A stretch of 29,405 bases of DNA from 4572-123 sp964418755 (lineage in GTDB: Bacteria > Desulfobacterota > Desulfobacteria > Desulfobacterales > 4572-123): contig CAYQNS010000031.1 of the NCBI GenBank assembly GCA_964418755.1, positions 1-29,405 on the forward strand, written 5' to 3'. Under the pieces are notes generated by a model that saw only the letters and a list, made by a program, of their open reading frames with translations, did no database searches and was not told the DNA's origin. Numbering within the stretch: position 1 is the first letter of the stretch; the number at the start of each line of letters is the position of its first letter. Of the stretch, positions 23,286 through 29,405 are shown in pieces. A program made the translations under genes and the position numbers.

Positions 23286-24602
23286 ATGGTAGAAAATGTC
23301 ATTATCATGGGCGCCGCCGGGCGCGATTTTCACAATTTCAATGTCTATTTCAGAGACAACAAACGCTATAATGTCGTCTGTTTCACCGCCACCCAGATCC
23401 CCGATATCGATGGGCGCCAGTATCCCCCCGAACTGGCCGGTTCCATGTACCCCGACGGGATTCCCATTAAAAGCGATGATAAACTGATGGATCTGATTAA
23501 AGACAATAAGGTCGATCTCGTAGCGTTTTCCTATAGCGACGTACCCCACACGGAAGTCATGCACAAGGCCTCGCAGGTCACTGCGGCAGGCGCCGATTTT
23601 ATCATTATCGGTGCTCAATATACCATGCTGGAATCTTCCAAAAAGGTGGTATCGGTTTGTGCGATCCGCACCGGATGCGGAAAATCGCAGACCAGCAGGC
23701 AGATCTTACAGATACTCCAGGATGCTGGGGAAAAGGTTGTTATCGTGCGTCATCCCATGCCTTATGGCGATTTGACAAAGCAGGTTGTGCAACGTTTTGC
23801 AGCCTATGAAGATTTCGAGAAGCATGCCTGCACCATTGAAGAGCGCGAAGAATATGAGCCGGTCGTTGATATGGGGGCCGTTATTTATGCGGGTGTCGAT
23901 TATGGCAAAATTCTACGACAGGCCGAAGAAGAGGCCGATGTGGTGATCTGGGATGGCGGCAACAACGATACACCATTCTACAAACCGGATGTAAACGTGG
24001 TTGTTTTCGACCCCCACCGCGTTGGTCACGAAACCACCTTTCACCCCGGTGAAACCAATATGCTGCTGGCTGATATCGCCGTGATCAACAAAGTGGACAG
24101 CGCCGATCCCAAGGATGTGGAAACGCTTAAACAAACCATTGCCAAATACAACCCCAAGGCCCGAATCGTGCTGGCCGATTCCGAAGTAACTGCCGAAAAT
24201 GGGGAGAGCATGGCCGGCAAGCGTGTCCTGGTTGTGGAAGATGGCCCGACCCTTACCCATGGTCATATGAAATTCGGTGCCGGTGTCATCGCGGCCCAGC
24301 GCTATGGGGCGGCTGAAATCGTCGATCCGCGTCCCTACCTCGTCGGGAGCCTCAAGGGAACTTTTGAGACCTATCCGGGCATCGGAAAGGTGCTTCCGGC
24401 CATGGGGTATGGGGATCAACAGGTCAAAGATCTGGAGGCGACCATCAATGCATGCGATTGTGATATTGTCGTTTCAGCGACACCCATTGATCTGACCCGC
24501 CTGGTGAACATTGAAAAACCCACCTTACGGGTTGTCTATGCCTATCGCAACAACAGCAAACCCACCCTGGGTGAGCTTGTTACGGAAATGATCAATTCCT
24601 GA
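23286..24602 (+). CDS. Cyclic 2,3-diphosphoglycerate synthetase-like P-loop protein (COG2403 type)
   Basis: 438 residues. An N-terminal Rossmann-like part (VIIMGAAGRDFHNFNVYFRDN) is followed by a nucleotide-binding P-loop, AIRTGCGKS (126-134), an Asp in VVIWDGGNNDTPF and a GTPase-like INKVD. This order fits the family that includes archaeal cyclic 2,3-diphosphoglycerate synthetase and bacterial predicted GTPases (COG2403). True cDPG synthesis is not expected in this organism, so a related ATP- or GTP-dependent reaction is possible. GGAGG precedes the ATG. Its placement with carbamate kinase, ornithine aminotransferase and a carbamoyltransferase remnant suggests a part in carbamoyl-phosphate or amino-acid metabolism. 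It is intact. Confidence 0.8.
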   Translation: MVENVIIMGAAGRDFHNFNVYFRDNKRYNVVCFTATQIPDIDGRQYPPELAGSMYPDGIPIKSDDKLMDLIKDNKVDLVAFSYSDVPHTEVMHKASQVTAAGADFIIIGAQYTMLESSKKVVSVCAIRTGCGKSQTSRQILQILQDAGEKVVIVRHPMPYGDLTKQVVQRFAAYEDFEKHACTIEEREEYEPVVDMGAVIYAGVDYGKILRQAEEEADVVIWDGGNNDTPFYKPDVNVVVFDPHRVGHETTFHPGETNMLLADIAVINKVDSADPKDVETLKQTIAKYNPKARIVLADSEVTAENGESMAGKRVLVVEDGPTLTHGHMKFGAGVIAAQRYGAAEIVDPRPYLVGSLKGTFETYPGIGKVLPAMGYGDQQVKDLEATINACDCDIVVSATPIDLTRLVNIEKPTLRVVYAYRNNSKPTLGELVTEMINS

Positions 24603-24608
24603 CACAAC

Positions 24609-24659
24609 TGATGGTGATGTGGCTGGATAGGCAAATCCGATTCGGCCACATCGCCATCA
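24609..24659 (+). other. Long hairpin after the COG2403-type gene
   Basis: TGATGGTGATGTGGC (24609-24623) pairs with GCCACATCGCCATCA (24645-24659) over 15 positions with one G-T wobble and a 21-base loop, seven bases after the stop. There is no T-run, so it is a weak terminator at best; it may be a message-stabilising or processing structure. The remaining ~170 bases to carbamate kinase show nothing else apart from an AAGGAG ribosome-binding site. Confidence 0.5.
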
Positions 24660-24829
24660 ACTATTGCTTAGCAGAACGCTCACAAAATACAGGCCGCATA
24701 GACTGTAGGCTATAGGTTGTCATATATTAAATTACCCAAGACCAGAGGAAAAAGGCTGCATCATATGACGACGACCGATACGCAATGAAAGTAAATAGCC
24801 GGCAGTCTACATTTTAAGGAGATAATGAC

Positions 24830-25780
24830 ATGAATCATAGTTCCGGCAGCGACACAAAACCCACCCTGCTCATTGCCCTTGGCGGTAATGCCCTGATCCA
24901 AAAAGGTCAAAAAGGAACCATTACCGAGCAATTCGAAAATCTCAGGATTTCCATCCGCCAGATCGCATCGCTCACCAGCGACTACAGAATCATCATTACC
25001 CACGGCAATGGTCCCCAGGTCGGCAATCTCCTTCTGCAACAAGAATCCTGCGATGCGGTTCCCAATCTCCCCCTTGAAATTCTTGTGGCCCAGACCCAGG
25101 GCCAGATCGGATACATGATCGAATCCGTATTGGATGAAGCCCTCATGGAACAAGGCGCCGGTTTCAATCCACTCGTTTCCCTGATCACCTATGTGGTGGT
25201 AGATGAGAAGGACCCTGGTTTCGCCAATCCCACAAAACCCATTGGGCCGTTTTTCACCGCCGCCGAAGCTGAAAAACTGGACTATCCCACCATGAAAACC
25301 CCCAAGGGATTCAGGCGTGTTGTCGCATCACCAAAACCGGTCACCATCATTGAAAAAAGGGAAATTGAACAATTAATAAAATCCGGATTCATCGTTATCT
25401 GCTGCGGTGGCGGCGGGATTCCCGTGGTTAGGAATGGACGCGCGTTCAATGGGGTGGATGCGGTGATCGACAAGGATCTGGTCAGCGCACTCCTGGCCAC
25501 TGAAATCGGCGCCGATGTGCTGGTGATCGCCACGGATGTTGATGGTGTTTTAGCTGATTTCAATACCCCTGACCAGCGACTTATCCCTCGAATGAACGTC
25601 GGTGAAGCCGAAAATTTTCTTCGCAATGACAAAAGCGGCAAAGGATCGATGGGGCCCAAGGTGGCGGCCGCTATGCAATTCGTTCAAGGCGGCGGAAAAC
25701 GGGCGGTGATTACATCCATCAAAGCCATTTGCGACAGCGTGCAAGGAACGGCCGGGACCCAAATCATCCGAAATGAATAA
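24830..25780 (+). CDS. arcC: Carbamate kinase
   Basis: 316 residues, standard length. It converts ADP and carbamoyl phosphate to ATP, CO2 and ammonia (reversible), the energy-yielding last step of arginine or citrulline fermentation and of some purine and creatinine routes. Motifs of the amino-acid-kinase fold: LIALGGNALIQ at the N-terminus, THGNGPQVGNLL, CCGGGGIPV, DKDLVSALLA, IATDVDGV and the C-terminal KGSMGPKVAAA. AAGGAG lies before the ATG. With only a fragment of ornithine carbamoyltransferase left at this locus, its carbamoyl phosphate must come from another gene's product. Confidence 0.95.
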   Translation: MNHSSGSDTKPTLLIALGGNALIQKGQKGTITEQFENLRISIRQIASLTSDYRIIITHGNGPQVGNLLLQQESCDAVPNLPLEILVAQTQGQIGYMIESVLDEALMEQGAGFNPLVSLITYVVVDEKDPGFANPTKPIGPFFTAAEAEKLDYPTMKTPKGFRRVVASPKPVTIIEKREIEQLIKSGFIVICCGGGGIPVVRNGRAFNGVDAVIDKDLVSALLATEIGADVLVIATDVDGVLADFNTPDQRLIPRMNVGEAENFLRNDKSGKGSMGPKVAAAMQFVQGGGKRAVITSIKAICDSVQGTAGTQIIRNE

Positions 25781-25825
25781 TGATACACCGCCCCGTACCG
25801 TGGTTGTGCACCAATTCTTTAAATT

Positions 25826-26032
25826 TTATTCGTCATCTTTATCGCATATATTACTTGCTCCCCTAAAGGGGTCTCTATGCAAATCAGTGTCATAACTGTC
25901 TTTAACCTTTTCGTGTTCCTGCTGATTCTTGATATGTTTTCGCACTTTCTTCTCATCCAATCCAACGGTACTTACATAATATCCGCGTGCCCAAAAGTTA
26001 TGCCCTCTGAAATTCCTTCTATTTTTAGGGAC
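25826..26032 (-). pseudogene. C-terminal remnant of an IS200-type transposase (TnpA)
   Basis: Read on the minus strand, 69 codons give PKNRRNFRGHNFWARGYYVS then TVGLDEKKVRKHIKNQQEHE and on to a TAA. The FWARGYYVSTVG and IKNQ segments are those of the C-terminus of Y1 (single-tyrosine) IS200/IS605-family transposases. An in-frame TGA at 26033-26035 closes the frame upstream; the catalytic HUH motif and tyrosine region are absent. The + strand 64-codon frame over the same bases (25877-26071) is its shadow. Confidence 0.82.
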
Positions 26033-26199
26033 TCATACTATATGATTTACATTCCCAAACTGTGGTGCTAATCTTCTTTTTATCGCTTTACTCCTTTCGA
26101 ATTTTGATCACAGAAACAGCACTGTACTCTTTATTCGAAAGGAGTATTTTTTCAAATACTATAGCATAGCTTTTTCTATGCTCCCCAGCGGAGCTGGGG
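25826..26199 (-). mobile_element. Internally deleted IS200-like element
   Basis: Besides the tnpA fragment, hairpins of the kind that mark IS200/IS605 ends are present: CCCCAGC (26183-26189) with GCTGGGG (26193-26199), GCATAG (26164-26169) with CTATGC (26176-26181), and CCCCT/AGGGG (25860-25871) overlapping the transposase 3' end. The ends thus survive while most of the transposase is lost, so it cannot move by itself. The element separates carbamate kinase from the aminotransferase, and the aminotransferase ribosome-binding site follows it closely. Exact ends are approximate. Confidence 0.65.
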
Positions 26200-26232
26200 G
26201 TTTAGCTCTGGAATTATAAGGAGAAAGCGTTT

Positions 26233-27435
26233 ATGAAAACGTCAGAATATATCGACCTGGAAAACGAATATGGTGCCGGTAATTATAAACCCCTGGATGT
26301 GGTGCTTACCAGGGGCGAAGGTGTCTGGGTATGGGATGTTGACGGCAATAAATACCTGGACTGCCTTGCGGCCTATTCAGCGGTAAACCAGGGACACTGC
26401 CATCCTGAAATCCTTAAAGCCATGATGGACCAGGCCAAAAAACTGACCCTGACGTCCCGTGCTTTTCGAAATGATCAGCTCCCGCTGCTCTATGGAGAGC
26501 TGTGCAAACTGACCAATTCTCATAAGGTACTTCCCATGAACAGCGGGGCGGAAGCTGTTGAAACCGCTATTAAATGCGTTCGCAAATGGGGTTATGAAGT
26601 CAAAGGAGTTGAACAGGATATGGCCGAGATCATTGTGTGCGCCAATAATTTTCACGGCCGCACCCTGACCATTGTCGGGTTTTCCACGGATGAGAATGCA
26701 AGAGACAATTTCGGCCCTTTTGCACCCGGGTTTACAATCATTCCATTCGGGGATTCAGATGCCCTTGAAAACGCCATTACAAAAAACACGGTGGCCTTTA
26801 TGGTGGAACCAATCCAGGGAGAGGCAGGGGTTATTATTCCGCCCACGGGATATTTTAAAAAAGTCAGGAAAATTTGTGAAAAAAACAATGTGATGCTTAT
26901 ACTGGATGAGATTCAGACAGGCCTTGGAAGAACCGGAACGCTTCTGGCAGAGGAGCATGAAGGAATTGAAGCCGACCTGACCCTGATCGGCAAAGCCCTT
27001 TCAGGTGGTTTTTATCCCGTGTCTGCGGTACTTTCCAACAAAGAGGTCCTGGAAATTCTAAAACCCGGCCAGCATGGTTCCACATTTGGCGGGAACCCCC
27101 TTGCCTGCAGCGTTGCAAGGGCGGCGCTAAAGGTACTTGTGGATGAAGGCATGATCAAAAACGCCAGGAAAATGGGTGCGTATTTTCTTTCTGAGCTTAA
27201 AAAAATTGAGAATAAAAACATCAAAGATATCAGGGGACGTGGCCTGATGATCGCCATTGAGCTTCATGAAGGCACCAGAGGCGGCGCCAGGGCAATTGCT
27301 GAAAAATTGAAGGCTTTGGGGATCCTGTGTAAAGAGACACATACCGATACCATACGGTTTGCACCTCCCCTGGTTATTAAAAAGGAAGAGGTTGACTGGG
27401 CATTGAAAAGAATTAATCAGGTGCTTGTCCAATAA
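26233..27435 (+). CDS. rocD: Ornithine aminotransferase-type PLP enzyme
   Basis: 400 residues, full length for class-III aminotransferases. The PLP lysine is K254 in TLIGKALSGGFYPVSA; D225 in LILDEIQTGLGRTG holds the pyridine nitrogen; NSGAEAVETAIK (103-114) binds phosphate. The N-terminal EYGAGNYKPLDVVLTRGEGV, with a Tyr/Asn pair rather than the acetylornithine pattern, favours ornithine-delta-aminotransferase (ornithine plus 2-oxoglutarate to glutamate semialdehyde plus glutamate). Acetylornithine aminotransferase (argD) is the main alternative. AAGGAG precedes the ATG by about seven bases. It continues the ornithine theme of the locus on the far side of the IS200 remnant. Confidence 0.88.
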   Translation: MKTSEYIDLENEYGAGNYKPLDVVLTRGEGVWVWDVDGNKYLDCLAAYSAVNQGHCHPEILKAMMDQAKKLTLTSRAFRNDQLPLLYGELCKLTNSHKVLPMNSGAEAVETAIKCVRKWGYEVKGVEQDMAEIIVCANNFHGRTLTIVGFSTDENARDNFGPFAPGFTIIPFGDSDALENAITKNTVAFMVEPIQGEAGVIIPPTGYFKKVRKICEKNNVMLILDEIQTGLGRTGTLLAEEHEGIEADLTLIGKALSGGFYPVSAVLSNKEVLEILKPGQHGSTFGGNPLACSVARAALKVLVDEGMIKNARKMGAYFLSELKKIENKNIKDIRGRGLMIAIELHEGTRGGARAIAEKLKALGILCKETHTDTIRFAPPLVIKKEEVDWALKRINQVLVQ

Positions 27436-27473
27436 AAATCATACCCGTAAAGAGCCGAACCTTTATTTCAAAC

Positions 27474-27580
27474 TTGGTTGACTGCATCATCATTCTGGGG
27501 GTAATATCCCCATTGCCATCAACTATCTCCACCTTTATGGCTTAGTTCGAATTGGTTGATTGTATCCGGGGGTATCCCAT
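27474..27580. repeat. Imperfect direct repeat at the end of the truncated PLD gene
   Basis: TTGGTTGACTGCATC followed later by GGGGGTAATATCCCCA (27474-27512) is echoed by TTGGTTGATTGTATCCGGGGGTATCCCA (27552-27579), the second copy lacking about nine internal bases. The second copy lies inside the last codons of the PLD fragment, right where family similarity ends, which suggests that recombination or an inserted element created the break. Confidence 0.45.
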
Positions 27581-28323
27581 ACTCTGGTTTCAAAGAAACC
27601 AATATTTTCATTTAAAAGACCGCTCTGTTTCTGCTCTGATAAAAACTGGTCAAAGAGATGATAAAGAGTTTTAAAATAGATGAATTCCGGCTTATTTTCC
27701 GTATAGAGTTGTTCTATATATTTCAGCACTTCCTCTTTGACATCTTCCACCAGGCCTGTATCATCATTCCATATCTCTTCAAACCAGTTTATAAGATCTG
27801 TTCTGTCCCGATCATCCGTCACTTCCATATTTAATTCTATATTGGGATTGCCTCCCAAACCAAGACCGTTGACTGTAAAATTAGAACTGCCAAGAGCGGC
27901 TTTTTGGACCCCGTTTTCTTTTTGAATATGATACATTTTTCCATGAAGAAAATTCGGTTTGACCATGGATTTTATATTTACTTTTTCACTTATCCAATCG
28001 CTGCACTCTTTCGCAACAGACTTTTGTTCCAATCGGTTTTCAAGAGGAATTATCAGCTTATCGTCTTCAATTTTAAATTCTTTTTTATTGGTATTCGCAG
28101 GATCTACGGATTTTATAAACGTTGGCTCTCCAAACAGGAAATTCAGAGATTCGATATTATCCAAATTGTCTTTGAGCTTTTTGTATGCAAAAATAGTGAA
28201 ATATGCAGAAACAATAGAGAGTTTACTGCCTGTTCCCACCTGCTCTTTTAAAAACCCGCCGACACTTCCTCTATTACGGTTATCTCTTATCGAAGATGGT
28301 ATGCTGTTTGTTTTATTTTTCAT
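27535..28323 (-). pseudogene. Truncated PLD-nuclease N-terminal part of a SNF2-type helicase
   Basis: 262 codons. Residues about 15-175 form a phospholipase-D-like nuclease domain with a single HKD-type site (HGK at 127-129, GSSNFTVNG at 145-153). The following helical stretch, ending FFETRVW (243-249), is what in full-length relatives (~1000 residues, PLD plus SNF2/DEAD helicase, often in defence loci) leads directly into the helicase domain. Here the frame instead reads about 13 unrelated residues (DTPGYNQPIRTKP) and stops, so the helicase is missing. The start at 28323 is set by an in-frame stop just upstream. It might still express a nuclease domain, but is better called a broken gene. 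Confidence 0.72.
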
Positions 28324-28849
28324 GCCTATTCTTCAGTTATCTGCATTCATTAATTTTGCAATTTTCTTAAAAACACTGCTGTTTTCAGACATAGGCTAAA
28401 CGACAGAGGGGATATAGCCCCCCCCTGACCGATTGATCGTTTGGTGTACGCCCGGCATGGCGTGAGCTAATATGGGGCAAATCCTCTATACACAAACCCG
28501 GTCAATAAGCCTTCAGATTTATTAGCATAAGTATTAACCGATGGCAAGTCGCTGATCCGAAATTTTAAACATGGGACGAAACCATGAGGAAGTCTTTTCT
28601 ATCTTCTCGATAAGGATTTTGGATCCGGACAAAGGGGACGGTTCCTTCGAAAACCCGGGGTTCCTTCACTATGTGATCCAGCCCCATCAAAAAGTGCGTA
28701 ACAACCTGTAATTTTTTTTAAAAAACGGCCTTTAATGATTTTACACAATTAACTTGACATTACTTTTCCTAAGGAATAGGAACGATTCCAATCTCCTAAT
28801 TTTTCTTGACATTTTTTACAATCATAAAAAATTAATATTGGGGGTACTA
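28324..28849. other. Gene-free region before the EEP gene
   Basis: About 525 bases without a supported protein gene. It includes an RNA-like three-way-junction sequence (28444-28493, listed separately), a stretch at 28560-28700 with GGGGACGG/CCCGGGG motifs of unclear origin, and two TTGACA boxes (28754-28759 and 28806-28811) in AT-rich DNA ahead of the EEP gene, neither with a convincing -10 box. An imperfect dyad GGAAT...ATTCC lies between them at about 28773-28789. Confidence 0.45.
28444..28493 (+). ncRNA. Possible 5' fragment of a group II intron
   Basis: GTGTA (28444-28448) pairs with TACAC (28489-28493), enclosing a CGCC/GGCG hairpin with loop CGGCAT (28449-28462) and a second partly paired arm (28471-28488). 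GTGTACGCCCGGCATGG followed by GCGTGAGC-type sequence and an AAATCC segment is like the 5' end of bacterial group II introns as I remember them. There is no reverse-transcriptase ORF and no domain V in the window, so any intron here would be a truncated remnant. Confidence 0.35.
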
Positions 28850-29405
28850 ATGAAATTTGTTACCTATAACATTCGATATTCTTTAGGAAAAAATCAGCAA
28901 AAAGACTTACAACGTATCACGGATGCAATTAAGGGTGCCGATGTCATCGCTCTGCAGGAAGTGAGGCGCGGCTGGCCGCCCGAGATGACGGAGCAGCCCG
29001 AGGAAATCGGCAAATTGCTTCCCGATTACTACTGGGTATATGGGCCGTCCTTTGATATGGACGCCAGCCAAAAACAACCGGACGGCACCGTGATCAATCG
29101 GCGACGACAGTTCGGTACCATGCTGCTATCAAAACAACCGATCATTTCAACCCGACTGCATATTTTCCCGAAACTGGCCTCAAGTTCCCATTTCAACATG
29201 GACACGGGCGCATTGGAAGGTGTTATCGATATTAATTCAAGGCCTATAAGATTCTATTCCCTGCATTTAAGCCACCTGTCCAGTAGAGAACGGTTGCTGC
29301 AACTTCAACGCCTGTTCGACATCCATCGGAATTGTCAGGTCGAAGGAGGGGCCTGGAGCGGCCTCGCAAAAACAGGAACTACAGACTGGAGCGCCGGCCA
29401 GCCCA
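28850..29405 (+). CDS. Endonuclease/exonuclease/phosphatase-family protein (partial, runs off window)
   Basis: An open frame from ATG 28850 to the window end, 185 codons, with no stop. EEP-superfamily motifs are clear: FVTYNIRYS at the N-terminus (catalytic Asn), VIALQEVRRG (metal-binding Glu), RQFGTMLLSKQPI and FYSLHLSHLSSRERLLQL (catalytic His region). The remaining conserved Asp/His motifs should lie beyond the window. EEP proteins cleave phosphodiester or phosphomonoester bonds in DNA, RNA, inositol phosphates or lipids; the substrate cannot be told. There is no signal peptide, so cytoplasmic. GGGGGT upstream is a modest ribosome-binding site. Codon use is more GC-rich than the DNA just upstream. 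Confidence 0.87.
   Translation, partial: MKFVTYNIRYSLGKNQQKDLQRITDAIKGADVIALQEVRRGWPPEMTEQPEEIGKLLPDYYWVYGPSFDMDASQKQPDGTVINRRRQFGTMLLSKQPIISTRLHIFPKLASSSHFNMDTGALEGVIDINSRPIRFYSLHLSHLSSRERLLQLQRLFDIHRNCQVEGGAWSGLAKTGTTDWSAGQP

Noticed and set aside
25877..26071. 64-codon + strand frame
   Set aside because: The minus strand over the same bases encodes a recognisable IS200 transposase C-terminus; the + frame is its shadow.
1..29405. tRNA, rRNA and CRISPR arrays
   Set aside because: I looked for TTCGA-type T-loops, rRNA landmarks and regularly spaced direct repeats and saw none.

Overview
The window looks like a chromosomal piece of an anaerobic, Desulfobacterales-type deltaproteobacterium (Desulfobacterota). 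This rests on gene content and style, not on a search: an Fo cluster with paired b'/b subunits, a GEMM riboswitch upstream of a large PKD/thrombospondin-3 surface protein, a MoxR/VWA (CbbQ/CbbO-like) pair, AT-rich intergenic DNA with small inverted-repeat elements, and IS200 and other mobile debris. No tRNA, rRNA or CRISPR array was seen.

Region 1 (1-4840): after about 570 bases with no gene (a promoter candidate and a MITE-like inverted repeat) comes an Fo-only ATP synthase cluster on the + strand: an AtpZ/AtpI-like protein, AtpI, subunit a, a four-hairpin fused c subunit, a normal single-hairpin c subunit, b' and b. No delta, alpha, gamma, beta or epsilon gene follows. The fused c subunit is the most striking object here. 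Its outer hairpins keep the ion-binding glutamate, while both inner hairpins carry glutamine there. The single c subunit and hairpin 4 have a sodium-type two-carboxylate motif.

Region 2 (4840-8900): a minus-strand secreted modular protein (FN3, InlB-like repeat, PKD, TSP3, PKD, choice-of-anchor-like domain, Gly/Cys C-terminal sorting signal) lies behind a GEMM-type cyclic-dinucleotide riboswitch. Then come dodecin and an SH3b/AMIN envelope protein on the + strand.

Region 3 (8900-18740), mostly minus strand: a long acyl-CoA dehydrogenase, an MCE-domain lipoprotein, a DUF3786-like protein, a metallo-beta-lactamase-fold hydrolase, a small + strand Cys-rich ORF, a nitroreductase, an unknown 141-residue protein and the CbbO/CbbQ-like VWA/AAA+ pair.

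Region 4 (18890-22960): a TraB-family membrane protein, panB, a zinc-ribbon/HEAT-like protein, a 590-base gene-free stretch with two inverted-repeat structures and a mini-ORF, and a FadR-type GntR regulator.

Region 5 (22960-27440): an arginine/ornithine/carbamoyl-phosphate locus divergent from the regulator. It holds a strong promoter, a 50-codon 3' remnant of ornithine carbamoyltransferase, a cyclic-2,3-diphosphoglycerate-synthetase-like P-loop protein (COG2403 type), carbamate kinase, a deletion derivative of an IS200 element, and an ornithine/acetylornithine-type aminotransferase. The locus resembles an ornithine catabolic pathway that has lost its carbamoyltransferase at this site.

Region 6 (27440-29405): a truncated PLD-nuclease domain from a helicase-type defence protein, non-coding DNA with a possible group II intron 5' fragment, and the 5' part of an endonuclease/exonuclease/phosphatase-family gene running off the end.
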